A stretch of DNA of 5,353 nucleotides from Planctomycetota bacterium (GCA_017885385.1 JAFNGF010000065.1:1261-6613), one strand, 5' to 3'. Positions 1-5,312 are shown, counted from the first letter of the stretch. Numbers and translations are program-made. Notes: generated by a model not told the origin, from the sequence alone.

Positions 1-141
1 TTCGACAAGAAGACGCGGGGGCTCGCCGAAGTCCGCCAGAAGCAGACCACACGGGCAAAAAATGATTGTTATGCTCAACAACGTCACCCCCAAAAGGACC
101 AACCTGAGTTGTTCTCTGGCCATGCCCACCTTCCTTTCTAA
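1..141 (+). CDS. possible 3' end of an upstream gene (partial, unidentified)
   Basis: The frame beginning at base 1 is open to a TAA at 139-141. Its first 20 codons read FDKKTRGLAEVRQKQTTRAK, lysine- and arginine-rich, and nearly all end in G or C, which is typical of coding DNA in this genome type. After about base 60 the third-position bias disappears, so the true end is uncertain. Another frame has a TGA at 63-65, exactly where composition changes, giving a tail ending in DHTGKK. I recognise no family in either reading. The remainder of the gene would lie left of the window. Which frame is coding cannot be settled here, and it may not be coding at all. Confidence 0.3.
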   Translation, partial: FDKKTRGLAEVRQKQTTRAKNDCYAQQRHPQKDQPELFSGHAHLPF

Positions 142-254
142 ATCACACACAATTGTCTGTGTGCGGAACCCGAAAGCACATAGCCCAGGCCGACGCACCG
201 AGGTTGTCCATCAATTATCCGTATTTGAGAGAAGAAGGCAACGGGGCATTTGAA

Positions 255-279
255 AATTTTCAATTGGCAATTTTCAATT
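255..279. repeat. AT-rich 11-bp direct repeat
   Basis: The 11-mer AATTTTCAATT occurs at 255-265 and again at 269-279, a 14-base period with GGC between the copies. It sits in non-coding DNA immediately left of a GC-rich inverted repeat, producing a sharp AT/GC boundary at about 283. It may be part of a composite dispersed element. No function is assigned. Confidence 0.55.
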
Positions 280-282
280 TTT

Positions 283-378
283 CGAGGCCTGCCTGCCCCG
301 CGGCCTTCGCGGCTCGTGGCTAAGCCACAAGCTGCGAAGGCCGGAAGCGCCGAGCCGTAGCCGGACGGGCAGGTCTCG
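283..378. repeat. long GC-rich inverted repeat with 43-nt core hairpin
   Basis: The core arms are 301-321 and 323-343, matching at 19 of 21 positions around one central base; they begin CGGCCTTCGC on the left and end GCGAAGGCCG on the right. An outer pair of arms, 283-293 (CGAGGCCTGCC) and 368-378 (GGCAGGTCTCG), is complementary at 10 of 11 positions, with the remaining position a G:U pair. The right side carries an extra block (344-367) including CGAGCCGTAGCCGG at 350-363, which the left side lacks. This looks like a dispersed intergenic palindrome of REP/MITE type. It has no T tract, so it is not a standard intrinsic terminator, although as RNA it would fold very stably and could protect or end an upstream transcript. 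Confidence 0.65.
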
Positions 379-382
379 GATT

Positions 383-398
383 TGCACAAAATGCACAA
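383..398. repeat. short direct repeat upstream of candidate promoter
   Basis: TGCACAA is repeated at 383-389 and 392-398, a 9-base period, 17 bases before the candidate -35 box at 415. It could be a protein-binding site, but seven-base repeats arise by chance and nothing else supports this. Confidence 0.25.
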
Positions 399-414
399 GA
401 AACACAGAAAACTC

Positions 415-443
415 TTGACCCAGCAGTGTAAAATTGGCAAAAT
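415..443 (+). promoter_or_regulatory. candidate sigma70-type promoter for the LamG gene
   Basis: TTGACC at 415-420 matches five of six bases of the -35 consensus. With a 17-base spacer it is followed by CAAAAT at 438-443, a four-of-six match to TATAAT. Transcription would start near 450 and give a leader of about 155 bases before the ATG at 605. The leader contains an 8-bp perfect inverted repeat (TCGTGAAG 457-464, CTTCACGA 488-495). A TAAAAT at 429-434 is a better -10 but lies too close to this -35. Planctomycete promoters are poorly characterised, so the call is tentative. Confidence 0.3.
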
Positions 444-525
444 ATCGTCAGGTGATTCGTGAAGCGCGGAGCGACATACAAGAGGCACTTCACGAGATAC
501 AAGAATTGAAGTTCTTATTTTTATT

Positions 526-598
526 GGCTTCGTCTCGGCGACTCGTCTCTGCGAAGCGCTTCGCCGGAGCGGGAAGGTCCGAGCCGCAGCCGGGGAGG
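526..598. repeat. GC-rich repeat-like block ending in the gene's ribosome binding site
   Basis: This block contains a perfect 14-bp palindrome GCGAAGCGCTTCGC at 551-564. It also contains CGAGCCGCAGCCGG at 580-593, which matches CGAGCCGTAGCCGG at 350-363 at 13 of 14 positions. Both intergenic blocks also share GCGAAG followed by GGAGC/GGAAGC-type strings, so they look like relatives of one dispersed repeat family. The right end runs into the GGGGAGGA Shine-Dalgarno of the LamG gene. Read in the gene's frame it gives an arginine-, serine- and alanine-rich peptide with no domain, supporting a non-coding origin. Exact boundaries are uncertain without other copies. Confidence 0.5.
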
Positions 599-599
599 A
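592..599 (+). promoter_or_regulatory. ribosome binding site fixing the start at 605
   Basis: GGGGAGGA lies at 592-599, with the GGAGG core at 594-598, six bases before the ATG at 605. The same frame is open further upstream to a TTG at 434, but no comparable Shine-Dalgarno precedes it and the upstream part translates repeat-like DNA. This site, together with the signal peptide that follows it directly, decides the start. Confidence 0.8.
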
Positions 600-604
600 C
601 GGCT

Positions 605-3600
605 ATGTACAGAAGACTAATTTATCTAATTCTAACTATTTTGCTGTTGGGTCCGTCGGGTCCGCTCGCCCAGGCCGACCTTATTGTCGCTGAAAAACTG
701 TTGGTTGATTTACGAACCGAAGACTTGGCGTATGGGTCTGCGGTGACAACCTGGCCTAACCGCGGAACGCTAGGGGCCTTTACGGCTTCTGGCACACCTG
801 TCGTCGAGACCGTAGGCGGCATCAAATGCGTGACATTCGACGGCAGTAGCTGGTTCACAGGACCCGCATCCATACCCGGCATCGAAGGTGCGGGCACCCG
901 CTCTATCGAAGTGTGGGCATACAACCCGTCGATCCCTGCGGAAGAAACCACGGTCTCGTGGGCTCATCGTGGCGGTCCTGCCGGCACCAATATGGCCTTC
1001 AACTATGGCAACAACGGCACGTGGGGCGCTGTAGGTCACTGGGATGCACCAGATATGGGCTGGGGGGGTAGCCATTCGCCTGCCCCCGCCGCCAACACGT
1101 GGTGGCACCTGGCCTACACTTACGACGGCACCGCTGCCCGCGTCTACGTCAATGGCGTAGAGGAGAGTGTGAGGAACCCGATTGTGCTGAACACATACGG
1201 CGGCACTCCAATCAGGGTGGCTGCACAGGCGGACGATACCGGTGCAGGTGTAAATGGCACATTGAATTTCACTGGCTCTATTGCCGAAGTCCGCATTCAC
1301 GATGGGGTGCTTAAACCGGCGGACATCATGAACAATTTCAAATTAGGAGGTCCGAGAAAGGCCCATACCCCCAGCCCGATTAATGGTGCCCCAGCGGTAA
1401 CTACGCCTTTACTTACGTGGGGCGTCGGGACGACTGCTAAATATCAGGATGTGTACTTCGGCACTAATCCGACACCTGGGGCAGCCGAGTTCAAAGGCCA
1501 GCAGACGTACAACGTCTATTGGGCTGGCAGCCTTACGCCAGTTACCACTTACTACTGGCGGATCGATGAGGTGGAGGCCGACGGCACGACCATCCACACC
1601 GGCGACGTCTGGAGCTTTACGGCTGCGCCTTTGGCTGCCTACAACCCCGACCCAGCCGACAGGGCCAAGTATATAAGCACCGACGCCGACCTTAGCTGGA
1701 CGGCAGGTTCGACTGCAGCATCCCACGATGTGTATTTCGGCACAGTTGAAGCGGACGTGGCGAACGGCACGTTCAAAATTAATCAGAAAACCACAACCTT
1801 TGAACCAGGGCCTTTGCAGCTGGGAACCACATATTACTGGCGGGTCGATGAGGTCGAGCAAGCCGGCACTAAGCAAACGGGCAACGTGTGGCGCTTCAGC
1901 ACTATGCCCATAATAGCCGTTACCGACCCCAATCTTGTCGGCTGGTGGAAGTTTGACGAGGGCGAAGGCACCACTGCTGTCGACTGGTCGGGCAAGGGCA
2001 ACCACGGCGCCATCAGCGGCGGAACAGCGTGGGTGGATGGCTACGACGGCGGCGCACTGAAGCTCAAGGGCGTCGATGGCTATGTGACTTTGCCCATAGG
2101 TGTGCTCATCAACTCGCTGCGAAGCGCAACCTTTACGACCTGGGTGAATTTCTCCAATCTGGGTGGAGCCTGGCAGCGCATCTTCGATTTCGGCAGTGGG
2201 ACATCTACATATATATTCCTTTGCCCCCGCACTGGTACGGGTGATCCGATGCGAGTGGCAATTCAGACCGGCGGAGGAGGCGAGTCTCTGATAGATGCGT
2301 CCGACACACTTCCCACCGGCTGGCACCACGTGGCCGTCGTAATAAGACCTGGAAATATGCAGATCTACCTCGACGGTGCGGTCGCTGCGAGCGGTTCCAC
2401 GGCGGTTGTTCCAAGCGACCTCGGACAGACCAGCAGCAACTGGCTCGGCAGGTCACAGTATGTTGCCGACGGGTACTTCAATGGGACGCTTGATGACTTC
2501 CGAATCTACAATTACGCAATGTCGCAGGCCGATCTTCCCAAAACGATGAGAGGCGACCCGATGCTCGCGTGGGGCCCAAGTCCGGCTGACGGATATACGC
2601 CCGACATTGATGCGGCGGTGCCTCTGACCTGGAAGCCCGGAGATAAGGCCGCTCAGCACGATGTGTACTTAGGGACCGATAAAAGTGTCGTTAGAGATAC
2701 TGATAAATCCGATACGACAGGTGTATATCGGGGCCGACAGGCTGTCGCCAGCTATGCTCCACCCGAAGCCCTCCAGTGGGGCCAGACTTACTACTGGCGA
2801 ATAGATGAGTACAACACCGACGCGACGCTCAGCACGGGCAGAGTATGGACCTTTACAGTGGCCAACTATCTCATTCCGGATGATTTTGAGCGCTACACCG
2901 ACGATGTCGGCAATAGGATATTCCAGACCTGGAAGGACGGCTGGGGATACAACGAACCGGCGCCGGGCTATCCTGGTAACGGCACCGGCTCGGCTGTAGG
3001 GTACAGTCAACCCCCGTTTGCCGAGCAGACTATCGTTCACGGCGGCAGCCAGTCGATGCCGTTAGGTTACGACAACAGCGGTGCCACCGGCAAAGCCCGT
3101 TACTCAGAAACGCAACGCGAGTGGGCCTCCCCGCAGGATTGGACCAAGGGAAATGTGAAAGCACTGACGCTGTGGTTCTACGGTGATCCCGCCAATTCTG
3201 CCGAACAACTGTACGTGGCGCTTGAAGATAATGCCGGCCACATTAAGGTCGTAAACCATCCTGATCCGGAGGCAGTCCAGGGACGCGCCTGGCAAGAGTG
3301 GAACATTGACCTAACACAATTCAGCGCTGCCGGCGTGAACCTAAAGGCTATCAAAAAGATGTATATTGGCCTGGGCAACCGGACCAGTCCCAAGGCCGGC
3401 GGCACGGGCACGATGTACATTGACGATATTCGGGTGTATCCCAGCAGGTGTATTCCTTCGATGGGTAAGCCCCCCGCCGACTTGAGCGGCAACTGCATTG
3501 TCGACCAGGCTGATGTGGATATATTGGCCAATCTGTGGCTCGATACCGGCTTCCAGATCACGCCGGTCAATCCCGGTACGGCGGGTCTTGTAGCACAGTA

Positions 3601-4282
3601 TCCATTCAACGGCAACGCCAACGATGTTATTGGCAGCCACAACGGCACCACCATTAGTCTGCCGACCTATACGACAGGTAAAATAGGCCAGGCGATTCTG
3701 CTGGACGGCATCGATGATATGGTAGATGTTGGCACTGTCGGTATCAGCGGCGCTGCTCCGCGGACGATAGCCGGCTGGGCTAAATCCGGTGCCTCATCTG
3801 CGGCCCTGCCGGACTGGACAAACATCTTTGGCTTCACAGGTCCAGCCGGGGACAACGGACACTTTGATATCGAGCTTGTCAACGCGGGCGGCAACCGCGG
3901 CTATGGTATTCACGTCTACGGCTGGGAGCGGAACATAACGCCGATGGATTTAGATTGGCACCACCTGGCTGCCTCGTATGACGGCACAACAATAAAGTGG
4001 TACGGCGATGGCCGGCTTATCGGCAGCGATAGCACAAGGGTTCTCGCCAGTCCTGACAATATCCATATCGGCAAGCGTGACGACAATGAGAATTACTTCC
4101 CCGGTCGCGTTGATGAGGTTTACATCTACAATCGGGCGTTGTCAGACGCACAGATTGCATGGCTTGCCGGCTACACATCGGCGTTCTCGATACCGGCCGA
4201 TTTGCATCAGGACAACGTGATTAACTTCAAGGACTTTGCCAAGTTGGCAGATTCATGGCTTGAGGAACTTCTGTGGCCGTAA
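605..4282 (+). CDS. secreted multidomain LamG / dockerin-like protein, Planctomycete type
   Basis: This encodes a 1225-residue exported protein, probably for surface adhesion or glycan binding; no catalytic domain is visible. Start ATG 605 is chosen for its Shine-Dalgarno (594-598) and the signal peptide directly after it: MYRR, a hydrophobic stretch LIYLILTILLLG, and an AQA cleavage site near residue 24. Order of domains: LamG-like 1 about 27-247 (WWHLAYTYDG, then GSIAEVRIHDG); two DVYFGT/YYWRIDE modules 253-340 and 344-434; LamG-like 2 about 440-645 (GWHHVAVVI, then GTLDDFRIYNYAMS); a third module 656-752; a beta-sandwich, galactose-binding or CBM-like region about 753-947 (DDFERYTD, ALTLWFYGD, MYIDDIRVYP); an EF-hand-like dockerin half at 959-980; LamG-like 3 about 993-1188 (DWHHLAASYDG, then GRVDEVYIYNRALS); and a final dockerin-like half at 1199-1220 ending SWLEELLWP. 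LamG folds commonly bind glycans or mediate contacts; ligand and anchoring mode are unknown. Domain limits are by eye. Confidence 0.9.
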   Translation: MYRRLIYLILTILLLGPSGPLAQADLIVAEKLLVDLRTEDLAYGSAVTTWPNRGTLGAFTASGTPVVETVGGIKCVTFDGSSWFTGPASIPGIEGAGTRSIEVWAYNPSIPAEETTVSWAHRGGPAGTNMAFNYGNNGTWGAVGHWDAPDMGWGGSHSPAPAANTWWHLAYTYDGTAARVYVNGVEESVRNPIVLNTYGGTPIRVAAQADDTGAGVNGTLNFTGSIAEVRIHDGVLKPADIMNNFKLGGPRKAHTPSPINGAPAVTTPLLTWGVGTTAKYQDVYFGTNPTPGAAEFKGQQTYNVYWAGSLTPVTTYYWRIDEVEADGTTIHTGDVWSFTAAPLAAYNPDPADRAKYISTDADLSWTAGSTAASHDVYFGTVEADVANGTFKINQKTTTFEPGPLQLGTTYYWRVDEVEQAGTKQTGNVWRFSTMPIIAVTDPNLVGWWKFDEGEGTTAVDWSGKGNHGAISGGTAWVDGYDGGALKLKGVDGYVTLPIGVLINSLRSATFTTWVNFSNLGGAWQRIFDFGSGTSTYIFLCPRTGTGDPMRVAIQTGGGGESLIDASDTLPTGWHHVAVVIRPGNMQIYLDGAVAASGSTAVVPSDLGQTSSNWLGRSQYVADGYFNGTLDDFRIYNYAMSQADLPKTMRGDPMLAWGPSPADGYTPDIDAAVPLTWKPGDKAAQHDVYLGTDKSVVRDTDKSDTTGVYRGRQAVASYAPPEALQWGQTYYWRIDEYNTDATLSTGRVWTFTVANYLIPDDFERYTDDVGNRIFQTWKDGWGYNEPAPGYPGNGTGSAVGYSQPPFAEQTIVHGGSQSMPLGYDNSGATGKARYSETQREWASPQDWTKGNVKALTLWFYGDPANSAEQLYVALEDNAGHIKVVNHPDPEAVQGRAWQEWNIDLTQFSAAGVNLKAIKKMYIGLGNRTSPKAGGTGTMYIDDIRVYPSRCIPSMGKPPADLSGNCIVDQADVDILANLWLDTGFQITPVNPGTAGLVAQYPFNGNANDVIGSHNGTTISLPTYTTGKIGQAILLDGIDDMVDVGTVGISGAAPRTIAGWAKSGASSAALPDWTNIFGFTGPAGDNGHFDIELVNAGGNRGYGIHVYGWERNITPMDLDWHHLAASYDGTTIKWYGDGRLIGSDSTRVLASPDNIHIGKRDDNENYFPGRVDEVYIYNRALSDAQIAWLAGYTSAFSIPADLHQDNVINFKDFAKLADSWLEELLWP
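1361..1624 (+). repeat. DVYFGT/YYWRIDE module, copy 1 (coding)
   Basis: Residues 253-340. The module starts PSPINGA, has QDVYFGT at 281-287, then YYWRIDEVEADG at 316-327, and ends DVWSFTA. Spacing and hydrophobic pattern suggest a fibronectin-type-III-like beta sandwich. It directly adjoins copy 2. Confidence 0.75.
1634..1906 (+). repeat. DVYFGT/YYWRIDE module, copy 2 (coding)
   Basis: Residues 344-434. The module starts AYNPDPADRAKY, has HDVYFGT at 374-380, YYWRVDEVEQAG at 410-421, and ends NVWRFST. At the DNA level TACTACTGGCGGATCGATGA near 1550 in copy 1 and TATTACTGGCGGGTCGATGA near 1832 here differ at two positions, pointing to duplication. Confidence 0.75.
2570..2860 (+). repeat. DVYFGT/YYWRIDE module, copy 3 (coding)
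   Basis: Residues 656-752. The module starts GPSPADGYTP, has HDVYLGT at 685-691, YYWRIDEYNTD at 729-739, and ends RVWTFTV. It is separated from copies 1 and 2 by the second LamG-like domain and is more diverged, with a longer middle loop (KSVVRDTDKSDTTGVYRG). Confidence 0.75.
3479..3544 (+). other. dockerin-like EF-hand half 1 (within the LamG protein)
   Basis: Residues 959-980 read DLSGNCIVDQAD followed by VDILANLWLD. The calcium-loop positions 1, 3, 5, 9 and 12 are D959, S961, N963, D967 and D970, fitting the dockerin/EF-hand pattern D-x-[ND/S]-x-[ND]-G-x-[IV]-[ND]-x-x-D. The usual glycine at loop position 6 is C964. A helix ending in WL follows, as in dockerins. In Planctomycetes such segments occur in many secreted proteins without cellulosomes, so calcium binding or anchoring is inferred, not shown. 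Confidence 0.7.
4199..4264 (+). other. dockerin-like EF-hand half 2, C-terminal (within the LamG protein)
   Basis: Residues 1199-1220 read DLHQDNVINFKD followed by FAKLADSWLE. Loop positions 1, 5, 9 and 12 are D1199, D1203, N1207 and D1210; position 3 is H1201, a weak ligand. The protein ends five residues later in ELLWP. It is about 220 residues from the first half, whereas the two halves of classical dockerin I are adjacent. Confidence 0.7.
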
Positions 4283-4292
4283 TCGCCAGGAA

Positions 4293-4311
4293 CCGGCGGT
4301 GAAACTGCCGG
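4293..4311 (+). terminator. hairpin 1 downstream of the LamG gene
   Basis: An 8-bp stem (4293-4300 with 4304-4311, one G:U pair) closes a three-base loop GAA, beginning 11 bases after the stop codon. There is no T tract. It is the first of a series of abutting hairpins that probably ends or stabilises the LamG transcript. Confidence 0.4.
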
Positions 4312-4323
4312 CTAAATATTTAG

Positions 4324-4342
4324 CCCCGCGTTTTACGCGGGG
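4324..4342 (+). terminator. hairpin 2, strong terminator-like stem
   Basis: CCCCGCG at 4324-4330 and CGCGGGG at 4336-4342 form a perfect 7-bp GC stem with a TTTTA loop. It is preceded directly by the perfect palindrome GCTAAATATTTAGC (4311-4324). The following bases TCCTATTA do not form a T tract, so it is not a canonical intrinsic terminator, but position and stability favour a role at the transcript end. Confidence 0.5.
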
Positions 4343-4366
4343 TCCTATTAAGTGTTGGTACCATTT

Positions 4367-4401
4367 CGGGGCCTATGCCGGTTGAACTGGCATAGGCCTC
4401 G
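4367..4401 (+). terminator. hairpin 3, long stem
   Basis: GGCCTATGCC at 4370-4379 and GGCATAGGCC at 4389-4398 are perfectly complementary. Pairing extends inward (4380-4382 with 4386-4388) around a three-base loop, and outward to 4367/4401, with G:U pairs at 4380/4388 and 4369/4399. The stem is thus about 16 bp. It lacks a T tract, and being symmetrical it would fold on transcripts from either strand. Confidence 0.45.
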
Positions 4402-4474
4402 CTGTCATTCTGATCGCAGCGAAGAATCTGGCCTGCGATAGAGAGATGCTTCGCCTTTGGGCTCAGCATGACAG
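4402..4474. repeat. imperfect inverted repeat of the TGTCATTCTGA dispersed type
   Basis: The left arm 4402-4429 begins CTGTCATTCTGA and ends CGAAGAATCT. The right arm 4443-4474 begins GAGATGCTTCGC and ends CAGCATGACAG. Outer and inner segments of the arms pair with single mismatches, with an unpaired region between. I recognise this kind of sequence (TGTCATTCTGAGCGNAGCGAAGAATCT) as a common dispersed intergenic palindrome in many bacterial genomes, often near gene ends. It codes for nothing and probably is a short non-autonomous repeat. Confidence 0.65.
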
Positions 4475-4513
4475 ATCCTCCAATGACTTTTACGGCATAA
4501 AGGGCGGCGGCGA

Positions 4514-5275
4514 ATGTTCGGACTCAAGAACTGGCAACGAAATCGGCTTGCCAGCCGGCGGTTTCCCAACGAATGGCTGGCGATTGTCGAAAGGAACGTA
4601 CCATTGTACAGGCGACTGACGCCGGATGACAAAAAGGAGCTGCAGCGGCATATCCTGATCTTTACGGCGGAGAAAAAATTCGAAGGTTGTGCCGGCCTGC
4701 AGATTACCGACGAGATAAAAGTCACCATCGCAGCTCAGGCCTGCATATTGTTGCTCCACCGTAAAACCGATTATTATCCAGGGCTGTATTCGATACTCGT
4801 TTATCCTCAATCGTACTTAGTCCAGAAAACTCAACACCTGGTAGGCAATCTTCTGGTGGAAGGGCCGGACATCCGTTTGGGTGAGTCCTGGCATCGCGGG
4901 GCAGTAGTGCTGTCATGGGACGATGTCCGCCGCAGCGCTGCTGATATTCACGATGGGCACAATATTGTCCTGCACGAATTTGCCCACCAGCTTGATGATT
5001 CCGGCGGCAAAGGCGACAGCACCCCGGTCCTTCAACGGCGCTGTCGCTATATTACCTGGGCCCGCGTTCTACAGAAAGACTACCAGAAGCTCCAGCGTGA
5101 CGTTATCCGCCGCTGCGACACCCTGTTAGATGAGTATGGCGCCACAAATCCCGCCGAGTTCTTTGCGGTCACCACGGAGTTTTTTTTCGAGAGACCGAAG
5201 GAGCTGCAGAAGCTCCACCCTGACCTGTATGAGGAATTAAGGCATTTCTACCAGCAGGACCCCGCCAGTTTGTAA
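4514..5275 (+). CDS. mtfA: MtfA-family zinc metallopeptidase (peptidase M90)
   Basis: The product is 253 residues, close to the roughly 265 of E. coli MtfA. The zinc site is clear: HEFAH at 154-158 gives H154, catalytic E155 and H158, followed by QLDD, and the third ligand is probably E215 in NPAEFFAVTTEFFFE, 57 residues on, much like the spacing in E. coli. Other family marks are an N-terminal segment FPNEWLAIVERNVPLYRRL (17-35), IAAQACILLL (72-81) and YPGLYSILVYPQSY (88-101). No signal peptide or membrane segment is seen, so it should be cytosolic. In enterics MtfA binds the repressor Mlc and affects ptsG, and it has aminopeptidase activity. Whether an Mlc partner exists here is unknown, so the physiological role is open. 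ATG 4514 follows the purine-rich AGGGCGG at 4501-4507. It is transcribed in the same direction as the LamG gene but 231 bases away across hairpins, so probably separately. Confidence 0.9.
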   Translation: MFGLKNWQRNRLASRRFPNEWLAIVERNVPLYRRLTPDDKKELQRHILIFTAEKKFEGCAGLQITDEIKVTIAAQACILLLHRKTDYYPGLYSILVYPQSYLVQKTQHLVGNLLVEGPDIRLGESWHRGAVVLSWDDVRRSAADIHDGHNIVLHEFAHQLDDSGGKGDSTPVLQRRCRYITWARVLQKDYQKLQRDVIRRCDTLLDEYGATNPAEFFAVTTEFFFERPKELQKLHPDLYEELRHFYQQDPASL

Positions 5276-5287
5276 GACCACAGGCTT

Positions 5288-5312
5288 GTTCCGAGCGGAG
5301 TCGAGGAATCTG
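5288..5312. repeat. half copy of the TTCTGA...GAATCTG dispersed repeat
   Basis: TTCCGAGCGGAG followed by TCGAGGAATCTG (5289-5312) aligns with 4408-4430 (TTCTGATCGCAG, then CGAAGAATCTG) with few mismatches and gaps. It begins 13 bases after the mtfA stop codon. No matching second arm is visible before the window ends. The rest of 5276-5353 shows no gene or other signal. Confidence 0.45.

Noticed and set aside
62..253. Small 63-residue reading frame on the + strand
   Set aside because: It has no ribosome binding site, no coding bias and no recognisable domain. It lies in what looks like non-coding DNA and overlaps the AT-rich region's edge.
138..488. 116-residue reading frame on the - strand
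   Set aside because: It runs through the large inverted repeat and the candidate promoter. Its cysteine- and arginine-rich translation looks like that of a non-coding repeat.
501..525. Terminator-like AAGAA-TTGAAG-TTCTT followed by ATTTTTATT
   Set aside because: The stem is only five pairs with a single G:C pair, too weak for an intrinsic terminator. It lies between the candidate promoter and the start codon.
434..604. N-terminal extension of the LamG protein from a TTG start
   Set aside because: No Shine-Dalgarno precedes the TTG. The extra residues translate leader and repeat-like DNA, and a textbook signal peptide begins exactly at the ATG at 605, which has a good ribosome binding site.
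1409..2329. 306-residue reading frame on the - strand
   Set aside because: It lies wholly inside the LamG gene, whose forward frame has clear domains. A long antisense open frame is expected from the codon bias; its translation shows no domain.
1361..2860. Possible CRISPR-like or tandem DNA repeat from the recurring blocks
   Set aside because: The repeats are protein modules of about 90 residues in one reading frame, with diverged DNA and no regular short spacers.
605..4282. Glycoside hydrolase, lyase or peptidase domain within the large protein
   Set aside because: All regions read as LamG-like, module, beta-sandwich or EF-hand-like segments. I saw no catalytic signature, so no enzyme function is assigned.
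4382..4410. Possible promoter for mtfA (TTGAAC at 4382-4387)
   Set aside because: The hexamer lies in the loop and right arm of hairpin 3, and the -10 position with 17-base spacing (TCATTC) is a poor match. No better promoter for mtfA was found in 4283-4513.
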